Positions 34,937-45,900 of a stretch of DNA of 64,000 nt are shown piece after piece. Within the stretch, counting starts at the first letter, position 1; each line of letters begins with the position of its first letter. The translations under genes were made by a program, and so were the position numbers. Source of the stretch: Drosophila persimilis (lineage: Eukaryota; Arthropoda; Insecta; Diptera; Drosophilidae); the NCBI RefSeq assembly GCF_003286085.1, contig NW_020825576.1:17868-81867 (forward strand), read 5' to 3'. The notes beneath the pieces are model-generated. The model was given only the letters and a program-made list of their open reading frames with translations. It had not been told where the DNA came from and did no database searches.

Positions 34937-35131
34937 CGAGTAGCTCCGAAGGGACGACCGCATAGCATCTTGTGGGCGGTTGTAATGGCTTTGTTGGGGC
35001 GTTTGGCAGAGTGGCGATGGTTTGCAGTGTAAATTTTGTTCCTGCTCAGCCTCATTTGGTCTTTAGTTGCGATTGAAGTGGGTGGGGGGGGTGGGTGTGG
35101 AATTGGCTGGGCGTAAATTGCCGAAGTTGGC

Positions 35132-35200
35132 GACCGATAACACACTAGCATTGATAAATGCAATTCAAATTTGAATTGGCTTTTTGGTGTGTTATCGGTC
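35132..35200. other. compound hairpin with 14-bp arms in unit B 3' region
   Basis: GACCGATAACACAC pairs with GTGTGTTATCGGTC. Inside lies CAATTCAAATTTGAATTG, a perfect palindrome. The other units keep the structure with different inner bases (unit C, 39570-39637: CATTTTGAATTTAAAATG), including paired changes. Confidence 0.7.
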
Positions 35201-36594
35201 AATGGTCTGGTATTTGCGTGGTATTTTTGGTGATACCACATGTCAGGGGGAATATGGGAATGGCAGATAGTTGGGGAAGAAGAGGAAAAAGTTAATAAAA
35301 CTAATCAGAAAACTACTAATAATATACAATTAACTACAGGGAAAACTACATTAATTTACAAAAACTTATTTCTAATATCACAGGCAAGTAAAGTAACTAA
35401 AACTATGGACAAACTATCTACGGACATGCAAAAACTACAGAAACAACAGGATTGACATCTACAACAAATACATTGATGCAGACAAGGTAAAATAAACAAT
35501 AATTGACATACATTTACAACATATAAACATATTAATCATATTTATTTTATTTCTAACAGGAGGACAAACAACAACGGAGCACCGGCGGGCATAACAAACG
35601 CAATGCGAACATTACGCTGTATACCGGCCGGCTCTGTTGTCCCCCTGTGTGCTGTTTATTGGCTGGCTGGATTCATGGTGTTGGCGTGCATCGTGGGCAA
35701 AGTTGGAGATGGCGAGCGGCTCTAGTCCGGCCGCCCACGTTGCATATGTCAGGTGGAGATGGCGCATCCAATCGAGTGGCACTGGTCCGGCCACCCGAGA
35801 TGCATTATCCAGTGTGTTGGCGCTGGCATCGAAGTGTGATGCCAACGAGTCATGTTATTGGCCGCATCCGAGTGGCTGCTGGTCCGGCCACCAGGATGCG
35901 TTGTCGATTTTAATTGTTGGCCGCATCCAAGTGGCTGCTGGTCCGGCCACCAGGATGCGCTGTCAGTTGGATTGGCCTGGCCTCCTCGGCCACGTTATCG
36001 TCAATTTGTAATGGCGTTTTGGATGGCTGCTGGTGCGGCCATCCAGATGAGGTGTTTGCTTTGGCTTTGGTTTTAATTTGTGTTTATTTGCAGGTATTTG
36101 TCGGCGTTTGGATGTTGCTGGCGACCCTTGTCTGGTTGGTGTTGGCGTGAAGACGTTTGCAGGTGAGTGTTTGTATGTTTATTGGAAGCCTCCTTCATGG
36201 TTATCCTTCTTTTGCAGGATTTTCTGGCGTCTGGCGGCTCAACACCGAGCCATCCCGCCCTCACATAATTGGCGTGAGAGACGGGTGCGACCCAGTGGAG
36301 CGGCAACAGGCCTCAGCATCTGCATCGTCGTTGGAATGGCTGCTGTTGGTTGAGAGTGGCGTAACGTCATTGTGATGGTGTGGTGGCAGCGTCATCAGAA
36401 AGAGGCCTCCTTTTCCGCCCAATTGGCAGGAAATTGTCAATGTTGGTGGCGAGGCAGCTTCTTGTTGGTCAGCTCTGTCTGGTGATTAGCAGGTAAGTGT
36501 GGATTTCATGTGTTTTGGCCGTTTTTCGTTGTTGTCTGTATTGACGTCTTTTTCTTCGTTGCGGTGGCTGTCTCGGGAACGACGATTGGGCACA

Positions 36595-38519
36595 TCAATA
36601 GGCACCGCCCGATAGCATGCTTTCGCGTGCGCTGGCGATTTGTGCCCTCCATATTTCGAACAGGCCATCCAGCGCGTCGAATGGATCGTGGTCGGTCCAT
36701 TCGTCGTCATCCTCGTCGTCAATTGCTTCGCAGTCCATATCGGATTCAGAGTCCGATATGGCTGCGGCGTCATGGTGCGTATTTGGTGCTGGTCTTGGTG
36801 ATGGCTGTTCGGATGCTGCTGCTGCTGCTGTTGTTGTCTGTAGTGGCGGCACTCCTCCCGTGCTCTCGTCCCTTGCCTGCAGCAGGTTTGTCAGTTTTGT
36901 TGTAATTGCTGCCAGTTTTTCTTCCAGCTCTCTAATTTTACCGGCATATCTTTTCAGATTATGGGCACAGCTCCCATCGCACTGGGCGCCTGGCTGCTGC
37001 TGTATCTGGGGTTGGCGTGGCGTCGGAGCACGATTTGGGATCGGCTGCATCGGCTGGACCCTTTGGTATTGGCGCCCCTCGGCCAGTGGCTGGGGATGTT
37101 GGTTGCGATGCTGTAGCTGTTGCCGATGCTGCCGACCCAGACCGCGCTGACGTTGCTGCTGCAGCTGTGGGTGGAGTGGCTGTGTGGGTGGCTGCTGTTG
37201 CTGCAACTGTCGCTGTAGTGGCTGCTGGTGACGTTGTGGTGGCTGCTGGAGACGATGTGCTGGCTGTTGCTGCTGAATTGTCTGTTGCATTGGCTGTGGC
37301 TGCTGCCGTAGTGGCTGAGGCTGCTGCTGCTGCCGTCGATGCTCCTCCTCCCTGGCGACCCTGTGGGCCAGGAGCGTATTGACCACGGTCCGGTTTGGGG
37401 GCGATCTCAGCCTCGAAGAGGTTGAATTGACGGCTGCGATCGAACCGATCGGTGATCGCCCGAGTATACCGGACCGTGTACCCCTCGTCTTGCATGCAGT
37501 CCCGGAACCAGTCAGAGGGCGTGGAATGGGGAAGATGGTAAGGGTGTGTGTATTGGGAGTGGCAATAGTTGTGTTGGTGTTGGTTATGGCGATGGTGCTG
37601 GTGTTAGTGGCGGTGACGGTGTTGGTGTTTGTCTTTGTGTGTTGTGTTTGCTGCCGCTGCTGGTGATGGCGGCCCCGTCGTCTGGCCTGCTTCCTCTCAC
37701 CCTCCTCATCGTCGCTCTCACTGTCGATGAGGGCGCGGCGTCGTTTCGGTGTTGGTGGGATTGGCTGTGATTGCGGCTGTGTAGTTGTTGCTGTTTGTCT
37801 TTGTGTAGGTGCTGGCTGGGCTATGGCTTGAATCGACCCGATGCTCGAACTCGAACCAAGTTCGATTCGCAACGGGTTCGATCCGGTCATGTGTGTGTGT
37901 TTCGCTGCCCGTTGGCCGTTTTGGCGCTCTGCTCCTGCGCGTCGGCTTGCCAGCTCTCCTCCGTCTTCTCCCTCTCCGGTTACTCCCGAACGGTTTTGAA
38001 TGTTCGAGAGCGTGAGAGGCGGGAAAAGCGGCAGCGAGAGCGGCGTCCTATCGGCCTTTCCCTTTTTGCTTGGCGGGTTTTTGGAATTTGGCGGGGTTGC
38101 GGGACTTGCAGTTGGTATTTTTGGTATTGGCGCTGCTGTTGCTGCTGAGGCGGCCGTCGCTGCCGCCTCCCATCTTTGTGCCACCTCCTCCTGGCACTGG
38201 CGGAAGCAGAATTGCTCGCCGCTATGCAGCCGGGAGTGGAGGGGCATGGCCTGTATTGGACTGGCTGTTTTGATGGGTCTCGAGGGGGGAGTGGCGGGTA
38301 CTCACACACTGGGTGACTGTGGCGTCGGCGCTCTGCATTGGCTGGGGCGTTTGTGTTGGTATTGTCGCCTGCGCCGAGGGCTCTGCTGCTGCTGCTGCTG
38401 CTATTGGCGGTGTTGGTGTTGTTGGCTGCTGCTGTTGCTGCTAGTGCGCCTCTGCGGGCCGCTCTGCCGCCGTCGCTGTGGCGTCTATTCGACCCTCGTC
38501 TGGCCATTCCTCTCGTCAT
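36595..38519 (-). pseudogene. Gag-like protein of unit B, zinc-knuckle region lost
   Basis: The start ATG at 38519 (MTRGMARRGSNRR) is shared by all full units. The frame from 38519 ends at 37980, while the main open frame runs 38247-36595 in another register, so a frameshift lies between. Order of parts: basic N-terminus, Asn/Thr/Ser-rich segment, PTPKRRRALIDSESDDE, Thr/Asn repeats, polyGln tract, coiled coil (KRYAGKIRELEEKLAAIT) and acidic C-terminus ending SMLSGGAY. Compared with unit C, the block holding the RNA-binding-like domain and three zinc knuckles is deleted (joint near 37375-37380). Confidence 0.7.
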
Positions 38520-39286
38520 AGTGTTGTTGGTTTGTGTGTTGGCGATTTGCTGTCTGTTTGTTGCTCTTTTCCCCTATTAAAAAGTCTCTTGTGTGTGTGT
38601 GTTTGTGTTTAATGTATTTGTTGGCACTTTCTGTCTCTTTACACAGTTTTCTCTAGTTAGGTTTGTGTTTATCATTAGGTTTGTGTTTATCATTAGGTTT
38701 GTGTTTAAACTTTTTGTGTTTTTACAAGTTAATGTTATTTGTTGGCGTTTAAAATTAATCACATTTATTGGGGAGAAGAAAGCTTGTCGGTAGTAGTAGT
38801 GGCGGTGGGGGGGAAGGGACTTTTTGTCATGTCAGCGGGGGCACGGCACAGCACGGCACGGCACACGACAGACAGCACAAAAAGAAAACAGGGCACAACA
38901 GCAAGATAACGGAAATGGCGACACGGCAAAACGACACGAAAACGGTTTTGGCACGTCCGACGATCGCGACCTCTCGAGCGGGCGGACGAGATGAGAGTGG
39001 CCTGGACGAGGTTCATGGTGGAACACTCATATGTCCGCCAACTCCCATGCTCTCCACTCGAGAGATCCGATCGCCGATCGTCATTTACCAGTGCTCTCAC
39101 CCCCGGTTCCACTTTCACTCACCCCAATATTGAGTGAGATGAAAATGGTCCGAGGGCAGCAGCACCGACAAGTAGGCAATGAAAATTTGCAATGGCTGTT
39201 TGCATTAGTGGCTGTGTGTTGTTGTTGGCAAATGGCTCATGTCTAATGTTTCTCTGTGCTTTTTGTATTGGCTGCTCTGTTGTCAA

Positions 39287-39309
39287 GGATGGGATGGGAT
39301 GGGAAGGGG
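39287..39309 (+). other. G-quadruplex motif in unit C 3' region
   Basis: On the + strand three GGGAT steps are followed by GGGAAGGGG, giving four G3+ tracts with two-base loops. It is also present in units D (about 44149), E (about 53035), F (about 56392) and G (about 61676). In unit B one tract is broken (GATGCGAAGGGG, 34860-34872). G-quadruplex-prone sequence is known from the HeT-A 3' region. Confidence 0.65.
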
Positions 39310-39727
39310 AAATTTGGCCTGCTCCCGTATAACCGCCCGGATACTTTAAACTTCCGGATCTTACGATCCGGGCGCGAGTAGCTCCGAAGAGACGACCGCA
39401 TAGCATCTTGTGGGCGGTTGTAATGGCTTTGTTGGGGCGTTTGGCAGAGTGGCGATGGTTGGCAGTGTTCGTTTTATTCCTGCTCAGCCTCATTTGGCAT
39501 TTAGTGGCATTTGAAGTGGGTAGGGGGGGTGGGTGTGGGATTGGCTGGGCATAAATTGCCGAAGTTGGCGACCGATAACACACTAGCATTGAGAAATGCA
39601 TTTTGAATTTAAAATGGCTTTTTGTGTGTTATCGGTCAATGGTCTGGTATTTGCGTGGTATTTTTGGTGATACCACATGTCAGGGGAATATGGGAATGGC
39701 AGATAGTTGGGAAAGAAGAGGAAAAAG

Positions 39728-39818
39728 GTAATAAAACTAATCAGAAAACTACTAAAAATATACAATTAACTATAGAAAAACTACATTAATTTACAAAAAC
39801 TTTTTTCTAATATCACAG
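39728..39818 (+). other. antisense intron-like segment i, unit C
   Basis: Donor AAG|GTAATA and acceptor TATCACAG| lie 91 bp apart on the strand opposite gag. The interior is AT-rich, as in Drosophila introns. It is repeated in other units. Confidence 0.5.
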
Positions 39819-39922
39819 GCAAGTAATCTAGCTAAAACTATGGACAAAACTATCTACGGACATGCAAAAACTACAGAAACAACAGGATTGACATCTACAA
39901 CAAAAACATTGATGCAGACAAG

Positions 39923-39996
39923 GTAAATAAACGATAATTGACATACATTTACACACATATAAACATATTAATTACAATTTATTTTATTTCTAACAG
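39923..39996 (+). other. antisense intron-like segment ii, unit C
   Basis: Donor ACAAG|GTAAAT and acceptor ATTTCTAACAG|GAGG are 74 bp apart, with CATATTAAT near the acceptor as a possible branch region. In unit F the DINE copy 14 is inserted inside this segment. Confidence 0.55.
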
Positions 39997-40598
39997 GAGG
40001 ACAAACAACAACGGAGCACCGGCGGGCATAACAAACGCAATGCGAACATTACGCTGTATACCGGCCGGCTCTGTTGTCCCCCTGTGTGTTGTTTATTGGC
40101 TGTCTGGATTCATGGTGTTGGCGTGCATCGTGGGCAAAGTTGGAGATGGCGAGCGGCTCTAGTCCGGCCGCCCACGTTGCATCTGTCTGTTGGTTTGGTG
40201 CAGCAGACCGAGTGGCACTGGTCCGGCCACCCGAGATGAATTGTCCAGTGTGTTGGCGTTGGCATGAAGTGTGATGCCAACGAATCATGTTATTGGCCGC
40301 ATCCAAGTGGCTGCTGGTCCGGCCACCAGGATGCGTTGTCGATTTTAATTGTTGGCCGCATCCAAGTGGCTGCTGGTCCGGCCACCAGGATGCGCTGTCA
40401 GTTGGATTGGCCTGGCCTCCTCGGCCACGTTATCGTCAATTTGTAATGGCGTTTTGGATGGCTGCTGGTGCGGCCATCCAGATGAGGTGTTTGCTTTGGC
40501 GTTTGAGTTTTAATATGTGTTTATTTGCAGGTACTTGTCGGCGTTTGGATGTTGTTGCTGGCGACCCTTGTCCGGTTTGTGTTGGCGTAAAACAGCAG

Positions 40599-40657
40599 GT
40601 GAGTATTTTGTGTTTTTATTGGCAGCCTCCTTCATGATTCTCCTTCTTCTTTTGCAG
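40599..40657 (+). other. antisense intron-like segment iii, unit C
   Basis: Donor AGCAG|GTGAGT and acceptor CTTCTTTTGCAG|GA, 59 bp apart, with a pyrimidine-rich tract. It is present in units B to G with the same ends. Confidence 0.6.
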
Positions 40658-40900
40658 GATTTGCTGGCGTCTGGCGGCTCAACACCGGGCCATCCCGCCC
40701 TCACATAATTGGCATGAGAGACGGGTGTGACCGAGTGGAGCGGCAACAGGCGCCAGCATCTGCGTCGTCGTTTGGAATGGCAGCTGTTGGTTGAGAGTGG
40801 CGTGACATCATTGTGATGGTGTGGTGGCAGCGTCATTCCGCCCATTTGGCAGGAAATTGTCATTGTTGATGGCGTGGCAGCTCTGTCTGGTGATTGGCAG

Positions 40901-40971
40901 GTACGTGTGATTTCGTGTGTTTTGGCAGTCTTTCTTTGTTGTCTGTATTGACGTCTTTTTCTTCGTTGCAG
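40901..40971 (+). other. antisense intron-like segment iv, unit C
   Basis: Donor TGGCAG|GTACGT and acceptor CTTCGTTGCAG|TGG, 71 bp apart. The acceptor AG is changed to GG in units B and D (near 36560 and 45868) but kept in C, E, F and G. Confidence 0.55.
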
Positions 40972-41001
40972 TGGCTGTCTCGGGAACGACGATTGGGCAC
41001 A

Positions 41002-43409
41002 TCAATAGGCACCGCCCGATCGCATGCTTTCGCGTGCGCTGGCGATTTGTGCCCTCCATATTTCGCCCAGGCCATCCAGCGCGTCAAATGGATCGTGGTC
41101 GGTCCATTCGTCGGATTCAGAGTCCGATATGGCTGCGGCGTCATGGTGCGTATTTGGTGCTGGTCTTGGTGATGGCTGTGTGGATGCTGCTGCTGCTGTT
41201 GTTGTCTGTAGTGGCGGCACTCCTCCCGTGCTCTCGTCCCTTGCCTGCAGCAGGTTTGTCAGTTTCGTTGTGATTTCTGCCAGTTTTTCTTCCAGCTCTC
41301 TAATTTTACCGGCATATCTTTTCAGATTTTGAGCGCAGCTGCCATCGCACTGAGCTGCTGGCCGTTGCTGTTGCTGGTGTTGGCGTGGCGTCGGAGCACG
41401 ATTTGGGATCGGCTGCATCGGCTGGACCCTTTGGTATTGGCGCCCCTCGGCCAGTGGCTGGGGATGTTGGTTGCGATGCTGTAGCTGTTGCCGATGCTGC
41501 CGACCCAGACCGCGCTGACGTTGCTGCTGCAGCTGTGGGTGGAGTGGCTGTGTGGGTGGCTGCTGTTGCTGTAACTGTCGCTGTAGTGGCTGCTGGTGAC
41601 GTTGTGGTGGCTGCTGGAGACGATGTGCTGGCTGTTGCTGCTGAATTGGCTGTTGCATTGGCTGTGGCTGTTGCCGTAGTGGCTGAGGCTGCTGCTGCTG
41701 CTGCTGCCGTCGATGCTCCTCCTCCCTGGCGACCCTGTGGGCCAGGAGCCGCTGCCTGGCTGCCTTGTAGGCGCTGCAGCCCTTGTAGGCGCTGATGTGC
41801 TGGCCCTGGCAGTTGGCGCATTTGGGATTTGCAGCCCTTGGCTTGCTGCACTCCGTCGTCAGGTGCCCGCCCGCGCATTTCATGCAGACAGCAGCTCGTC
41901 TACAATATGCGCGGGTGTGGCCAAACACCTGACATCGATGGCACTGGGCAGGGTCACGGGAGACTCCAAGTCTCTCAACCGTGACGGGCCTCCCACCCAG
42001 GCGTCTCAGCTTCAACACATCGTATTGGTTTGGGGGCGATCTCAGCCTCGAAGAGGTTGTATTGGCGGCTGCGATCGAATCGATCGGTGATCGCCCGATT
42101 ATACCGGACCGTGTACCCCTCGGCCTGCATGCAGTCCCGGAACCAGTCAGAGGGCGTGGAATGGGGAAGACCTCGGATGAGGATCCTCAATCCTCTGTCC
42201 TCCACAGGCTGATGCCCGAACTCGCCGTGCCGGATGTCATTGGCAATGGCAAGGGTGTGTGTATTGGGAGTGGCAGTAGTTGTGTTGGTGTTGGTTATGG
42301 CGATGGTGCTGGTGTTAGTGGCGGTGACGGTGTTGGTGTTTGTCTTTGTAATTGCGTTGGCGTCATTATTTGTATTGGTATTGTCAGTATTAGTATTAGT
42401 AGTGGCAGAGGCAGAGGCAGGGGCAGGGGCATGTGTTGGCTGTGCAGATTGCGGCAGAGAGGCAGGAGCGGCAACTGTGTTGGTGCTGGCGGTTTTTGTT
42501 GTCCGTTTCTGCTGGTTTTGCTGTTGCTGCCGCAGCTCGTGTTGCCTCAGCTGCTCCTGGACAATGGCCTCCAGCTCCTCCATGGTTTGCCTCTTTTTAA
42601 TAGGCCTCTTGATTGGCGGTCGCTGCTGGTGTTGGTGGTGATGGCGGCCCCGTTGTCTGGCCTGCTTCCTCTCAGCCTCATCCTCATCGTCACTCCCACT
42701 GTCGATGAGGGCGCGGCGTCGTTTCGGTGTTGGTGGGATTGGCTGTGATTGTGGCTGTGTTTGTGGTAGTTTAGTTGTGGCTGTTTGTCTTTGTGTAGGT
42801 GCTGGCTGGGCTATGGCTTGGATCGACCCGTTGCTCGAAATCGAACCAAGTTCGTCTTGCAACAGGTTCGATCCGTTCGTGTGTGTGTGTGGCTGCCCGT
42901 TGGCCGTTTTGGCGCTCTGCTCCTGCGCGTCGGCTTGCCGGCTCTCCTCCGTCTTCTCCCTCTCCCGTTACTCCCGAACGGTTTTGAATGTTCGAGAGCG
43001 TGAGAGGCGGGAAAAGCGGCAGCGAGAGCGGCGTCCTATCGGCCTTTCCCTTTTTGTTTGGCGGGTTTTTGGAATTTGGCGGGGTTGCGGGACTTGCAGT
43101 TGGTATTTTTGGTATTGGCGCTGCTGTTTTGATGGGGCTCGAGGGGGGAGTGGCTGTGGCCGTGGATATGTCGGCCATGGCAATGGCTGGGTACTCACTC
43201 GATGGGTGACTGTGGCGTCGGCGCTCTGCATTGGCTGGGGCGTTTGTGTTGGCGCCTGCGCCGAGGGCTCTGCTGCTGCTGCTGCTATTGGCGGTGTTGG
43301 TGTTGGTGTTGTTGGCTGCTGCTGCTGCTGCTAGTGCGCCTCTGCGGGCCGCTCTGCCGCCGTCGCTGTGGCGTCTATTCGACCCTCGTCTGGCCATTCC
43401 TCTCGTCAT
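41002..43409 (-). pseudogene. jockey-clade (HeT-A-like) Gag of unit C
   Basis: Gag proteins of this clade bind the element RNA and carry it to its target; those of HeT-A/TART localise to telomeres. The start is ATG 43409. The region 42862-41975 has a domain ending RGLRILIRGLPHSTPSDW, typical of the segment preceding the knuckles. Three knuckles lie at about 41943-41780: CHRCQVFGHTRAYC, CMKCAGGHLTTEC and CANCQGQHISAYKGC, spaced CX2CX4HX4C, CX2CX3HX4C and CX2CX3HX6C as in jockey-clade Gag. PolyGln, coiled coil and acidic tail follow to 41002. Frameshifts near 42865 and 42030 break it. The full length would be about 800 codons. No pol follows. Confidence 0.8.
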
Positions 43410-45900
43410 AGTGTTGTTGGTTTCTGTATTGGCGATTTGCTGTCTGTTTGTTGCTCTTTTCCCCTATTGAAAAGTCTCTTGTGTGTGTGTGTTTGTATTT
43501 AATGTATTTATTGGCACTTTCTGTCTCTTTACACAGTTTTCTCTAGTTAGGTTTGTGTTTCTCTTTGGTTTGTGTTTAAACTTTTGTGTTTTAAAAAATT
43601 TATGTTACTTATTGGCGTTTAAAATTAATGACATTTATTGGGGAGAAGAAAGCTTGTCGGTAGTAGTAGTGGCGGTGGGGGGGAAGGGACTTTTTGTCAT
43701 GTCAGCGGGGGCACGGCACGGCACGGCACACGACAGACACCACAAGAAAACAGGGCAACACAGAAAGAAAACGGAGATGGCGACACGGCAAAACGACACG
43801 AAAACGGTGATGGCACGTCCGACGATCGCGACCTCTTGAGCGGGCGGACGAGATGAGAGTGGCCTGGACGAGGTTCATGGTGGAACAGTCATATGTCCGC
43901 CAACTCCCATGCTCTCCACTCGAGAGATCCGATCGCCGATCGTCATTTACCGGTGCTCTCACCCCCGGTTCCACTTTCACTCACCCCAATATTGAGTGAG
44001 ATGAAAACGGTCCGAGGGCAGCAGCACCGACAAGTAGGCAATGAAAATTTGCAATGGCTGTTTGCATTAGTGGCTGTGTGTTGTTGTTGGCAAATGGCTC
44101 ATGTCTAATGTTTCTCTGTGCTTCTTGTATTGGCTGCTCTGTTGTCAAGGATGGGATGGGATGGGAAGGGGATAAATGCCTGCTCCCGTATAACCGCCCG
44201 GATACTTTAAACTTCCGGATCTTACGATCCGGGCGCGAGTAGCTCCGAAGAGTCGACCGCATAGCATCTTGTGGGCGGTTGTAATGGCTTTGTTGGGGCG
44301 TTTGGCAGAGTGGCGATGGTTGGCAGTGTTCATTTTATTCCTGCTCAGCCTCATTTGGTCTTTAGTGGCATTTGAAGTGGGAGGGGGGGGTGGGTGTGGA
44401 AATTGGCTGGGCGTATATTGCCGAAGTTGGCGGCCGATAACACACTAGCATTGAGAAATGCAATTTAAATTTGAATTGGCTTTTTGGTGTGTTATCGGTC
44501 AATGGTCTGGTATTTGCGTGGTATTTTTGGTGATACCACATGTCAGGGGAAATATGGGAATGGCAGATAGGTGGGGAAGAAGAGGAAAAAGGTAATAAAA
44601 CTAATCAAAAACTACTAAAAATATACAATTAACTACAGAAAAACTACATTAATTTACAAAAACTTATTTCTAATATCACAGGCAAGTAACTAAAACTATG
44701 GACAAACTATCTACGGACATGCAAAAACTACAGAAACAACAGGATTGACATCTACAACAAAAACATTGATGCAGACAAGGTAAATAAACGATAATTGACA
44801 TACATTTACACACATATAAACATATTAATTACAATTTATTTTATTTCTAACAGGAGGACAACAACAACGGAGCACCGGCGGGCATAACAAACGCAATGCG
44901 AACATTACGCTGTATACCGGCCGGCTCTGTTGTCCCCCTGTGTGTTGTTTATGGCTGTTATGGTGATGGCTGGATTGGTGGTGTTGGCGTGCATCGTGGG
45001 CAAAGTTGGAGATGGCGAGCGGCTCTAGTCCGGCCGCCCACGTTGCATCTGTCAGGTGGAGATGGCGCATCCAATCGAGTGGCACTGGTCCGGCCACCCG
45101 AGATGCATTGTCCAGTGCGTTGGCATTGGCATCGAAATGTGATGCCAACGAGTCATGTTATTGGCCGCATCCGAGTGGCTGCTGGTCCGGCCACCAGGAT
45201 GCGTTGTCGATTTTAATTGTTGGCCGCATCCAAGTGGCTGCTGGTCCGGCCACCAGGATGCGCTGTCAGTTGGATTGGCCTGGCCTCCTCGGCCACGTTC
45301 GTCGTCAGTTTTTAATGGCGTTTTGATTGGCTGCTGGTCCGGCCATCCAGATGAGGTGTTTGTTTTTGCCGTTTGATTTTTAATTTATGTTTATTTGCAG
45401 GTACTTTCGGCGTTTGGATGTTGTTGCTGGCGACCCTTGTCTGGTTGGTGTTGGCGTAAAAAGCAGGTGAGTATTTGTGTTTTTATTGGCAGCCTCCTTC
45501 ATGATTCTCCTTCTTCTTTTGCAGGATCTGCTGGCGTCTGGCGGCTCAACACCAGGCCATCCCGCCCTCACATAATTGGCATGAGAGACGGGTGCGACCC
45601 AGTGGAGCAGCAACAGGAGCCAGCATCTGCATCGTCGTTTGGAATGGCAGCTGTTGGTTGAGAGTGGCGTGACGTCACGGCCATGGTGTGGTGGCAGCGT
45701 CATCAAAAGAGGTCTCCTTTTCCGTCCCTTTGGCAGGAAATTGTCATTGTTGATGGCGAGGCAGCTTCTTCATGGTCAGCTCTGTCTGGTGATTGGCAGG
45801 TACGTGTGATTTCGTGTGTTTTGGCCGTTTTTCGTTGTTGTCTGTATTGACGTCTTTTTCTTCGTTGCGGTGGCTGTCTCGGGAACGACGATTGGGCACA

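Larger units (their letters stand above)
34231..38650 (-). mobile_element. array unit B
   Basis: One head-to-tail unit of about 4.4 kb. The gag region lies at 38519-36595 and the non-coding 3' region at 36594-34231. It ends in two copies of an AAACACAAACCTAATGAT tag and CCTAACTAGAG. No reverse transcriptase, endonuclease or RNase H frame is present. It abuts truncated unit A with no poly(A) between them. The 3' region contains the paired-arm hairpin (35132-35200), a second hairpin (34896-34936), and splice-like sites on the + strand. Confidence 0.75.
38651..43540 (-). mobile_element. array unit C, the most complete unit
   Basis: About 4.9 kb, with gag at 43409-41002 and the 3' region at 41001-38651. 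Three tag repeats occur at its 3' end. It is the only unit in the window that keeps the zinc-knuckle region. On the + strand it shows four good intron-like donor/acceptor pairs. AATAAA on the minus strand lies at 38764-38769, about 115 bp before the unit end. Confidence 0.78.

Noticed and set aside
37017-37495. Ala/Val-rich frames on both strands around 37 kb
   Set aside because: CAG/CTG-type repeats are open in several frames. The polyGln frame fits gag; the others are shadows.
41981-42748. Long open frame on the + strand opposite gag (255 codons), and similar ones in each unit
   Set aside because: It is a mirror of the Gln/Asn/Thr-rich gag composition; its Val/Leu/Gly/Cys-rich product resembles no protein and varies with gag indels.
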